This document shows positions 17,129-23,758 of a stretch of 35,393 nucleotides of DNA, piece after piece. The DNA comes from Alphaproteobacteria bacterium (lineage in GTDB: Bacteria; Pseudomonadota; Alphaproteobacteria; Sphingomonadales; Sphingomonadaceae): contig JAUIJI010000014.1 in the NCBI GenBank assembly GCA_030431435.1, forward strand, positions 1-35,393, read 5' to 3'. The notes beneath the pieces were generated by a model. That model saw only the letters and a program-made list of their open reading frames with translations, had not been told where the DNA came from and ran no database searches. Numbering within the stretch: the first letter of the stretch is position 1; each line of letters begins with the position of its first letter. Position numbers and translations under genes: made by a program.

Positions 17129-17571
17129 GCCGGCCGACGCCTGTCCGCAACGGAAAAGTCCGGCATTGTCCCGCCAAGGCCGCTCAGGAAATCTGCCGCG
17201 TGGCGTTGAATCAAGGCTTCGGCGGCCGCACGCTCCAATGCTGCCTGATCGGTAATTCCCGTCATCGCCGAGGCGCGCTTCCACAGGTCGTTCATCGCCA
17301 GTGAAGATGACTTTCGCCCCGCCCGCCTCTGGCGTTCAAATCGGACGAGCCCGTTCTGCTGGTCAATGTCCCGGGTTTCCCACCCGGCATTGATCCAGCC
17401 TCTGGCCTGGCTATGGTTCCCGCGATATTGATTGGCCCACCATGCACGATGTTCATGCGCGCTGCGGGGAAGCCGGAAACCGAGAATCTCTTCGATCTCA
17501 GAGAAAGTTGCATCCCAGGAGTCGACCTGCAATTCGCTCAAATGTTCTGCCAGAGGTTCATATTTACCCAT
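17125..17571 (-). CDS. vapB: Antitoxin: DUF7662-like N-terminal domain fused to VapB
   Basis: A 148-residue protein, about twice the length of a normal VapB. Residues 1-80 (MGKYEPLAEHL, FSEIEEILGFRLP, HRAWWAN, HSQARGWINAGW) match the small domain I know as DUF7662, normally a stand-alone protein. Residues 86-148 align with VapB: a ribbon strand near RKSSSLAM, helices NDLWKRASAMTGI and DQAALERAAAEALIQR, then GGTMPDF, the segment that usually neutralises the PIN active site. The order antitoxin before toxin and the four-base overlap support the pair. An AGGAG stands seven bases before the ATG. Whether the extra domain binds DNA, protein or a ligand is unknown. Confidence 0.8.
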   Translation of the reverse strand: MGKYEPLAEHLSELQVDSWDATFSEIEEILGFRLPRSAHEHRAWWANQYRGNHSQARGWINAGWETRDIDQQNGLVRFERQRRAGRKSSSLAMNDLWKRASAMTGITDQAALERAAAEALIQRHAADFLSGLGGTMPDFSVADRRRPA

Positions 17572-17587
17572 TTCGCATCTCCTGTTG

Positions 17588-17603
17588 ATACTATATTGAG
17601 TAT
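17588..17603. promoter_or_regulatory. Candidate VapBC autoregulatory operator
   Basis: An inverted repeat ATACT-N6-AGTAT overlaps the putative -10 of the vapB promoter. Position and size match operators bound by ribbon-helix-helix antitoxins that repress their own transcription. The local AT richness differs from the GC-rich surroundings. Confidence 0.5.
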
Positions 17604-17619
17604 ATTCGAACTATGTCAA
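17590..17619 (-). promoter_or_regulatory. Candidate vapB promoter
   Basis: On the minus strand a perfect TTGACA (17619-17614) and TATAGT (17595-17590) are 18 bases apart, the best sigma-70 match seen in the window. The start would fall near 17583, leaving a very short leader with the AGGAG close to the 5' end. The -35 overlaps the first codons of the divergent agmatine deiminase gene. Confidence 0.6.
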
Positions 17620-18608
17620 GGTACTATGTCATGCCCGCCGAATGGGCCGAGCAGGAATGGATCTGGATCGGCTTTCCCGCTGCGGCGGATTTGTGGGAGG
17701 ATGACCTTGCGCCTGCGCAGGAGCAGGTAGCAGCCTTCGCCAATGCGATTGCCGAAACCGGCCAGCAGGTGCGGCTGGTTGTGCGTGACGAGGAAAGCGA
17801 GGCGGCGGCGCGGGCGCTGGCGCATCCCTCAATCATCTTCGAGCGACACCCCTATGGCGATATCTGGCTGCGCGACACCGGTCCGCTGGTGCTGCTCGAC
17901 AGCGCAGGCAATCGCGCGGCGCAGCGTTTCGGCTTCAACGGCTGGGGCGGCAAGTATTTGCTCGAGGGTGACCAGGAAACCGGGGCTTCGATGGTCGCGG
18001 CAGGCCAGCTGGAGGATCGCGGCAAGGCCGACTGGGTGCTGGAAGGCGGCGCGGTGGACAGCGACGGCACGGGCCTCGTCGTGACCACAGAACAATGCCT
18101 GCTCAACGCCAACCGCAACCCCCAACTGTCCCGCGCGGAGATCGAGGAACGACTTGCCCGCGACCTCGGCTTTACCCGCATCCTGTGGCTTGAGGATGGC
18201 TTGCTCGGCGATCACACCGATGGCCATGTCGACAATCTCGCGCGCTTCGTTGCGCCGAACACGATCGCCATTCCCAAGGCCGTGCTCCCCGGCGATCCCA
18301 ATGCCGCAACCTATGACGATGCCGCAAAGCGCGCCGCGGCATTCGGGCTGGACGTTGCGCGCATCCCTTCACCCGGCCTGATGGGTGAGGGCGATGATGT
18401 GGAACCTGCCAGCTACATGAATTTCGTGATCGCCAACGATGTGGTGGTGGTGCCGGTCTATGGCTCGGAGCAGGACGATGCCGCAGTCGCCGCCATCGGC
18501 GCGCTGTTCCCCACCCGCAAGGCGGTGGGCCTGATGGCGGATGCCGTGCTGACCGGCGGGGGCAGCTTCCACTGTTGCAGCCAGCACGTCCCCGCAGCAA
18601 GGAATTAA
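17613..18608 (+). CDS. aguA: Agmatine deiminase
   Basis: Hydrolyses agmatine to N-carbamoylputrescine and ammonia, on the arginine-decarboxylase route to putrescine. The 331-residue protein belongs to the guanidino-modifying pentein fold: DIWLRDTGP at 83-91 (substrate-binding Asp), GWGGKY, EGGAVDSDG, the HTDGHVDN block with the catalytic His205, and GGGSFHCCSQHVP with the nucleophile Cys321. A bacterial peptidyl-arginine deiminase-like label is the same family. Start: ATG 17613, with Met7 (17631) an alternative because many homologues begin near MPAEW. It diverges from vapB with only 41 bases between, so the promoters overlap. No second polyamine gene is nearby. Confidence 0.93.
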   Translation: MSRYYVMPAEWAEQEWIWIGFPAAADLWEDDLAPAQEQVAAFANAIAETGQQVRLVVRDEESEAAARALAHPSIIFERHPYGDIWLRDTGPLVLLDSAGNRAAQRFGFNGWGGKYLLEGDQETGASMVAAGQLEDRGKADWVLEGGAVDSDGTGLVVTTEQCLLNANRNPQLSRAEIEERLARDLGFTRILWLEDGLLGDHTDGHVDNLARFVAPNTIAIPKAVLPGDPNAATYDDAAKRAAAFGLDVARIPSPGLMGEGDDVEPASYMNFVIANDVVVVPVYGSEQDDAAVAAIGALFPTRKAVGLMADAVLTGGGSFHCCSQHVPAARN

Positions 18609-18644
18609 CTTTTCGTTAGGAACTTGCGGCGCACAATGCGCGAC

Positions 18645-18767
18645 ATGAGCAAGGCCATCGCCCTTACCCGCCAGATTTCATTCGATTCGGTCGAAGCCGC
18701 GCGCTTCGCCATCGTTTCGCTGTGCGGTTGCAGCCTGATCGCTGCCGGCGCGGTCCTGCCTTTCTGA
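18645..18767 (+). CDS. Possible small ORF (40 residues), membrane-like
   Basis: ATG 18645 to TGA 18767 encodes 40 residues with a polar N-terminal half (KAIALTRQISFDSVEAARF) and a hydrophobic C-terminal segment ending in AAGAVLPF. Third codon positions are mostly G or C, as in real genes of this genome, and the ORF fills the aguA-thrS gap. An in-frame ATG lies three codons upstream (18636). No clear ribosome site is present and no family is recognised. Confidence 0.45.
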   Translation: MSKAIALTRQISFDSVEAARFAIVSLCGCSLIAAGAVLPF

Positions 18768-18802
18768 TCCAGACCAGTCAGCAATCCCGCGCCTTCGGCT
18801 AG

Positions 18803-20803
18803 CTAGCCCTTCAGGTCTGGCGCCGTCGTTGTATCCTTCAACAGCGCCACCGCTTCATCGAGCGACAGGAATTGCTGCTGCTTTTCTCCCAGCGTGCGCA
18901 GCGCAACGGTGCCTTCCTCCGCCTCGCGCTTGCCGAGCACGAGGATGTAGGGAACCTTGGCGTGGCTGTGTTCGCGCACCTTGTAGTTGATCGACTCGTT
19001 GCGGAAATCGGTCTCCACGCGGATGCCGAGCGCGGCCAGCTTTGCTTCCACTTCCTTGGCATAGGGATCAGCATCGGAAACGATGGTAGCGACCACAGCC
19101 TGCACCGGCGCAAGCCATGCGGGCACTCGGCCAGCGAAGTGCTCGATCAGAATACCGATGAAGCGCTCGTATGAACCGAAGATCGCACGGTGGAGCATGA
19201 CAGGGCGGTGCTTTTCGCCATCCTCGCCGACATAGGTTGCATCGAGGCGTTCGGGCAGGACACGGTCGGACTGGATCGTGCCCACCTGCCAGGTGCGACC
19301 GATGGCGTCAGTCAGGTGCCATTCGAGCTTGGGGGCATAGAAAGCGCCTTCGCCGGGCAGTTCTTCCCAACCGGATTCCTCGGTCGCCATGCCGGCGTCT
19401 TTCACCGCCTGGCGCAGCTCTTCCTCGGCCTTGTCCCAGTCCGCGTCAGAGCCAAACCGCTGTTCAGGGCGCAGGGCGAGCTTGATCTCGTAAGTGAAGC
19501 CGAAGTCCTTGTAGACCCGGTCCGCCAGTTCGCAGAAGGCGCGCACTTCGGCCACGATCTGGTCCTCGCGGCAGAAGATATGCGCATCGTCCTGCGTGAA
19601 CTGGCGCACGCGCATCAGGCCGTGCAGCGCGCCATGCGGTTCGTTGCGGTGGCAGCAGCCGTTTTCATAAAGGCGCAGCGGCAAGTCGCGATACGACGTG
19701 ATCCCCTGCTTGAATACCTGCACGTGCGCCGGACAGTTCATCGGCTTCAGCGCCATCCAGTCCGCATCATTGGACACGATGGGCCCGTCATCCTCGGTGT
19801 TGGGCACTTCATCCGGGATGACGAACATGTTCTCGCGATACTTGCCCCAGTGGCCCGATTTCTCCCACTGGCGCGCATCCATCACCTGCGGCGTCTTGAT
19901 TTCCTGATAGCCCGCGCCGTCGATCGCGCGGCGCATATAGGCCTCCAGCTCGCGCCAGATCTTGTAGCCGTTGGGATGCCAGAAGACAGAGCCATGCGCC
20001 TCTTCCTGCAGGTGGAACAGATCCATCTCGCGGCCAAGCTTGCGGTGGTCGCGCTTGGCGGCCTCTTCCAGCCGCATGAGGTGCTCGTTGAGCTGCTTCT
20101 TGTTGAGCCAGCCGGTGCCGTAAATGCGCGTGAGCTGCGCATTCCTCTGGTCACCGCGCCAATAGGCCCCGGCGACGCGCATCAGCTTGAAGGCTTGCGG
20201 GTCAAGCTTGCCGGTGGAAGGCAGGTGCGGGCCGCGGCACATGTCGAGCCAGTCATCGCCTGACCAGTAAACCGTCAGCTCCTCGCCTTCGGGAAGTTCC
20301 TTTGCCCATTCAGCCTTGAAGGTTTCGCCATCCTTTTCCCACTTGGCGATCAGGTCCGCCCGGCTCCACGCCTCGCGCCGCAAAGGCTTGTCGGCCTTGA
20401 TGATCTCGCGCATCTTTTCCTCGATGGCAGGCAAATCATCCATGCCGAAAGGCTCGCGATTGGCAGGGGCCATCACGTCATAATAAAAGCCGTCGTCCGT
20501 GGCGGGACCGAAGGTGATCTGCGTGCCCGGCCACAAGGCCTGCACCGCTTCAGCGAGTACATGGGCATAATCGTGCCGCGCCAGCTCCAAGGCCTCTGCC
20601 TCATCCTTCGCCGTGACCAGCGCCAGCTCGGCATCGCCATCGAAAGGGCGGGTAAGATCGCGCAACTCGCCATCCACGCGCGCGGCAAGTGCCGCCTTGG
20701 CAAGGCCGGGGCCGATCGCAGCCGCGACATCGGCTGGCGTGGAGCCTTCGGGCATTTCGCGCACCGAACCATCGGGAAGGCTGATCTTCAACAACTCGCT
20801 CAT
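18803..20803 (-). CDS. thrS: Threonyl-tRNA synthetase
   Basis: Charges tRNA-Thr and edits mischarged serine. The 666-residue class II enzyme shows all expected parts: an N-terminal TGS domain ([20 protein letters not shown]), the second additional editing domain with the [10 protein letters not shown] motif (HxxxH) and the Cys of DMCRGPHL, motif 1 around the helix after [10 protein letters not shown], motif 2 with the zinc ligand Cys357 in MNCPAH and [15 protein letters not shown], motif 3 with [15 protein letters not shown], and an anticodon-binding domain at the end. Start ATG 20803 is preceded by a purine-rich GAGAGCGAG. Its leader carries a threonine-rich ORF and alternative hairpins, so expression is probably tuned by threonyl-tRNA supply. 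Confidence 0.97.
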   Translation of the reverse strand: MSELLKISLPDGSVREMPEGSTPADVAAAIGPGLAKAALAARVDGELRDLTRPFDGDAELALVTAKDEAEALELARHDYAHVLAEAVQALWPGTQITFGPATDDGFYYDVMAPANREPFGMDDLPAIEEKMREIIKADKPLRREAWSRADLIAKWEKDGETFKAEWAKELPEGEELTVYWSGDDWLDMCRGPHLPSTGKLDPQAFKLMRVAGAYWRGDQRNAQLTRIYGTGWLNKKQLNEHLMRLEEAAKRDHRKLGREMDLFHLQEEAHGSVFWHPNGYKIWRELEAYMRRAIDGAGYQEIKTPQVMDARQWEKSGHWGKYRENMFVIPDEVPNTEDDGPIVSNDADWMALKPMNCPAHVQVFKQGITSYRDLPLRLYENGCCHRNEPHGALHGLMRVRQFTQDDAHIFCREDQIVAEVRAFCELADRVYKDFGFTYEIKLALRPEQRFGSDADWDKAEEELRQAVKDAGMATEESGWEELPGEGAFYAPKLEWHLTDAIGRTWQVGTIQSDRVLPERLDATYVGEDGEKHRPVMLHRAIFGSYERFIGILIEHFAGRVPAWLAPVQAVVATIVSDADPYAKEVEAKLAALGIRVETDFRNESINYKVREHSHAKVPYILVLGKREAEEGTVALRTLGEKQQQFLSLDEAVALLKDTTTAPDLKG

Positions 20804-20865
20804 CGAAACTCGCTCTCAAATTCACTTGGACGCGCCATGGCATAGTGCAGCGCGCACGCAAAGGG

Positions 20866-20964
20866 GCGGCGTCAGTCTGTCAGGCAGTTTCGGATGGAGG
20901 ACGCCGCACCACCCGAAACCGGGTGGCGTCAGTCGCGTATCAGGCCACGACCAACCGCCCCCGG
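20866..20964 (-). promoter_or_regulatory. Putative thrS attenuator (alternative RNA structures)
   Basis: Four segments in transcript order: 1, CCGGGGGCG (20964-20956, inside the leader ORF); 2, GACTGACGCCACCCGG (20934-20919); 3, CGGGTGGTGCGGCGTC (20915-20900); 4, GACGCCGC (20873-20866). Segment 2 pairs with 1 (nine pairs, one bulged A) or with 3 (GACGCC with GGCGTC, or CCACCCG with CGGGTGG); segment 3 pairs with 4 (eight pairs). Segments 2 and 4 share GACTGACGCC as a direct repeat, so they compete for 3. A ribosome stalled on Thr codons would cover 1 and favour 2:3; one reaching the stop at 20940 would reach towards 2 and favour 3:4. Only three U residues follow 3:4, so it may be a weak or Rho-aided terminator. 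Confidence 0.75.
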
Positions 20965-21011
20965 CAAGGCGGGGTGGTAGTGGTTGTGGTGGTAGCGCGC
21001 TTCTGCGTCAT
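20940..21011 (-). CDS. thrS leader peptide (threonine-rich)
   Basis: A 23-residue ORF: ATG 21011, MTQKRA, then seven consecutive Thr codons (20993-20973: ACC ACC ACA ACC ACT ACC ACC), Pro-Pro-Cys, and a basic/hydrophobic end before TGA 20942-20940. Counting Thr2, eight of 23 residues are Thr. Placed 137 bases before thrS on the same strand and overlapping the first attenuator segment, it has the form of a regulatory leader peptide whose translation senses charged tRNA-Thr. A run of seven Thr codons here by chance is very unlikely. Confidence 0.82.
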   Translation of the reverse strand: MTQKRATTTTTTTPPCRGRLVVA

Positions 21012-21106
21012 GATGTCAGCATATAGTGTGCCATTCTTCACAAGTCACTAACCACGTCATAAGCCCCTCTTGGCGCTGCGCGTCTCAAGGCCCATGTTGT
21101 CCGGCA
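21012..21106. other. Divergent promoter region thrS leader / hydrolase
   Basis: The full thrS-hydrolase gap (20804-21106) is 303 bases; the thrS side is filled by leader and attenuator. In the rest, minus-strand TATATG (21025-21020) is a possible -10 only eight bases before the leader ATG, which would make the leader mRNA nearly leaderless. No convincing -35 was found, nor a clear plus-strand promoter for the hydrolase. Confidence 0.35.
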
Positions 21107-21844
21107 ATGGAAGAGATCGAAACACAGTTAACCGATGTTGGCGGCCGCCGCATCGCCTATCGGCATACTCCCGGCAGCGGCCCCGCCATCGTGTTCCTGC
21201 CGGGCTACATGTCCGACATGGCAGGCGGAAAGGCCACTGCCATTTTCGGCTGGTGCATGGCGGCAGGCCGCGAATGCCTGTTGCTTGATTATTCAGGCTG
21301 CGGCGAAAGCGACGGGGAGTTTGCCGATGGTACACTTACCCGCTGGTGCGAAGAAGTGGTCGCGCTCGTGCATGACAAGATCGGCAGTGACCGGGTGGTG
21401 ATCACCGGTTCATCGATGGGCGGCTGGCTGATGCTGCTGGTGGCGCAGCAGATTTCCAAACCCGTCGCAGGCCTTGTGGGCATCGCCTCCGCGCCGGATT
21501 TCACCGACTGGGGCTATTCCGATGAACAGAAAGCCTCGCTCGCTGCTGGCAAGACGATCTATGAAGAGAGCGACTACGGCTATGATCCGATGCCCACCCA
21601 CGCAGGCTTCTGGGCAGACGGGCAAGCGCAGTTGCAGCTGACAAGCGAAATCGCGCTCGATTGCCCGGTGCGGCTTCTGCACGGGCAGGAGGATGCGGAC
21701 GTGCCTTGTGACACCTCGCTGCGCCTCGCTGCTGCCTTGCGTTCAGAAGATGTGCAGGTGACGCTGGTCAAGGGCGGGGACCACCGCCTTTCGCGCGACG
21801 GGGATATTTCCCTGCTGTTGCGAACGGTGGCCTCGCTCCACTAG
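21107..21844 (+). CDS. Alpha/beta hydrolase
   Basis: A 245-residue serine hydrolase of the alpha/beta fold, substrate unknown. Visible parts are the oxyanion-side strand VFLPGYMSDM, DYSGCGESDG, the nucleophile elbow GSSMGGW (Ser in the centre), the acid in LLHGQEDADVP and the catalytic His in KGGDHRLSRDGD. The short cap and the GYMSDMAG segment resemble the carboxylesterase/palmitoyl-thioesterase-like ABHD10 group. Start ATG 21107; the frame extends to 21026 but would run through the thrS promoter region. First gene of a three-gene operon, 17 bases before the TPR gene. Confidence 0.85.
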   Translation: MEEIETQLTDVGGRRIAYRHTPGSGPAIVFLPGYMSDMAGGKATAIFGWCMAAGRECLLLDYSGCGESDGEFADGTLTRWCEEVVALVHDKIGSDRVVITGSSMGGWLMLLVAQQISKPVAGLVGIASAPDFTDWGYSDEQKASLAAGKTIYEESDYGYDPMPTHAGFWADGQAQLQLTSEIALDCPVRLLHGQEDADVPCDTSLRLAAALRSEDVQVTLVKGGDHRLSRDGDISLLLRTVASLH

Positions 21845-21861
21845 ACGGACTTTCACCAGAC

Positions 21862-22641
21862 ATGCCTGCATTTCTCGCCGCCTTGCTCATCCTTGCACAA
21901 GCCGCCGCGCCGCTGGCTCCCGCCACGCTGGAGCAGGACCGGCTGACTGCCTGCATGGACGAGGCGCGCAGCGATCCGGGCCAAGCGATCATCACCGCGA
22001 ACGAATGGCTCGAAGGCCTTTCTGGCGCAGCCACCGCCTATCCGCAGCAATGCCTCGGCTTTGCTTACATGGGCCTGCTCCGCTGGAATGCGGCGCGGCA
22101 GGCTTTTGTCGAAGCGCGCAATGCGCGGCCCATCGATGACCGGCTGGAACGCGCGCGTCTGGGTGCCATGGCCGGAAACGCCGCCATTGCCGCCGAGGAT
22201 TTCGTGCTCGCCCTGCCGCTGCTGCAAGCCGCGCAAACCGATGCGGGAGAGGCGGGTAACAACCGGCTCGCCGCGACCATTGCCACCGACATCGCCCGGG
22301 CACAGGTGAGCATGGGCGATCCATCAGAAGCCGCCGATGCGCTGGAACAGGCGCGCCAGCTTGACCCGCAGAGCGGCGAGATCTGGTTGCTGTCAGCCAC
22401 GCTCGCCCGCCGGATGGACGATTTGCCCAGCGCGCAAAGCTGGATCGAAACCGCGGCAAGGCTTGACCCGCGCAATCTTTCCATCGGCGTCGAAGCAGGG
22501 GTGATTGCCGCGCTTGGCGGAAATTACGATGCCGCACGCAGCAGCTGGCTCTCGGTGATCGACACGGCGAGCGATTCTCCGCAAGCCGATGCCGCGCGGA
22601 CCTACCTTGCCCAGATCGAAGAAGGGGTGCCAGACAGATGA
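21862..22641 (+). CDS. Exported tetratricopeptide-repeat protein
   Basis: A 259-residue protein with a short signal peptide (MPAFLAALLILAQAAA) and helical pairs across the rest that fit TPRs, clearest at AADALEQARQLDPQSGEIWL and SAQSWIETAARLDPRNLSIG, each ending in the LDP turn. Probably a periplasmic scaffold; no catalytic motif. Its TGA overlaps the next gene's ATG as ATGA, so translation is coupled to a cytoplasmic flavoenzyme, with no obvious functional logic. Function unknown. Confidence 0.78.
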   Translation: MPAFLAALLILAQAAAPLAPATLEQDRLTACMDEARSDPGQAIITANEWLEGLSGAATAYPQQCLGFAYMGLLRWNAARQAFVEARNARPIDDRLERARLGAMAGNAAIAAEDFVLALPLLQAAQTDAGEAGNNRLAATIATDIARAQVSMGDPSEAADALEQARQLDPQSGEIWLLSATLARRMDDLPSAQSWIETAARLDPRNLSIGVEAGVIAALGGNYDAARSSWLSVIDTASDSPQADAARTYLAQIEEGVPDR

Positions 22642-23621
22642 TCCCGCTCAGTGTCCTCGACCTCGTACCCATTCGCGAGGGAAGCGATGTATCCGGTGCG
22701 CTGGCTGAAGCGGGCGCGCTGGCAAAGGTTGCCGAAGAGGCGGGATACAAGCGTTTCTGGGTGGCAGAACACCACGCCAGCCCCGGCATTGCCGGCGGCG
22801 CGACATCGGTGGTGATTTCCCACATCGGCCATTGCACCTCGACCATCCGCATCGGTTCGGGCGGCATCATGCTGCCCAACCACAACCCATTTGTGATCGC
22901 TGAACAGTTCGGCGCGCTGGATGGCTTGTTCCCCGGCCGCGTGGATTTGGGCCTGGGCCGCGCGCCCGGAGCAGCGCCGATCCTGGGGCAGGCGCTGCGC
23001 AAGGATTTGTCGCGGGCGGCAGAGTATTTCCCGCAAGACGTGGTCGAACTGCGCGCCCTGTTCACCGGCGATATCGAGCTGCCGATCACCGCCACGCCGG
23101 GGCTGGGCGCCAAGGTGGAGATGTGGATGCTCGGCTCCAGCCTGTTCGGCGCGCAGCTCGCCGCAAGGCTGGGCATGCCCTATGCCTTCGCCAGCCATTT
23201 TGCGCCCGACCATCTCGACGCTGCGCTGTCCACCTATCGCGAGCAGTTCCGGCCGTCCGATTACCTCGACAAGCCGCATGTCATGGCGGCGATGACGGTG
23301 ATCTGCGCAGACAGCGATGCCGAGGCAGAGCTGCTCGCCTCCTCGCAGGACCAGTCCTTCGTGCGCTTGCGCAGCGGCGATCCGGGCAAGCTTCCGCCGC
23401 CGGTACCCGGCTATCGCGAGAGCCTCGACATGTCGGCGCAGGGGATGCTGCAACGCATGGATGTGGCCCGCGCGGTCGGCTCGCCGGAGACGGTCAGGGC
23501 GAAGATCGCCAGCTTCGTCGAACGCACGCAGGCAGACGAAATCATCGTTTCTGGCGCGACATTCGATCCGCTGGCGCGGCAGGAATCGCTGCGCCTGACC
23601 ATGTCGACCCTTGGTAGGTAA
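22638..23621 (+). CDS. LLM-class flavin-dependent oxidoreductase
   Basis: A 327-residue luciferase-like protein, probably using FMNH2 or F420-like cofactor in the cytoplasm. The hallmark blocks are SVLDLVPIREG, FWVAEHH, GSGGIMLPNHNPFVIAEQFG and FPGRVDLGLGRAPG, followed by the MLGSS segment and a TIM-barrel-like C-terminus; these place it in the MsnO8/YhbW-like subgroup rather than true bacterial luciferase. Substrate unknown. Third gene of the hydrolase-TPR-LLM operon, joined by a four-base overlap. 137 bases separate it from gdh. Confidence 0.88.
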   Translation: MIPLSVLDLVPIREGSDVSGALAEAGALAKVAEEAGYKRFWVAEHHASPGIAGGATSVVISHIGHCTSTIRIGSGGIMLPNHNPFVIAEQFGALDGLFPGRVDLGLGRAPGAAPILGQALRKDLSRAAEYFPQDVVELRALFTGDIELPITATPGLGAKVEMWMLGSSLFGAQLAARLGMPYAFASHFAPDHLDAALSTYREQFRPSDYLDKPHVMAAMTVICADSDAEAELLASSQDQSFVRLRSGDPGKLPPPVPGYRESLDMSAQGMLQRMDVARAVGSPETVRAKIASFVERTQADEIIVSGATFDPLARQESLRLTMSTLGR

Positions 23622-23720
23622 AATAGTTTCACCCATTACCAGTTTTCGGGTGCCATCTGCGTGCTGACAAGCTAGGGGTTGCAACCGGGAGTCGCCGGAA
23701 CACCCGGCGGCGTCATGGAT

Positions 23721-23742
23721 TTGACCTGTAGACCCAGGTCAA
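23721..23742. promoter_or_regulatory. Perfect inverted repeat in front of gdh
   Basis: TTGACCTG-N6-CAGGTCAA, eight pairs on each side, ends directly on the AAGGGAGAGG ribosome site of gdh, 16 bases before the ATG. It can be a dimeric regulator site or a 5' UTR hairpin that affects ribosome access. Confidence 0.55.
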
Positions 23743-23758
23743 GGGAGAGGTCCGCACG

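Noticed and set aside
18797-18808. Palindrome GGCTAGCTAGCC over the thrS stop codon
   Set aside because: Twelve bases with no flanking T run and only a four-base loop if folded; too weak to call a terminator.
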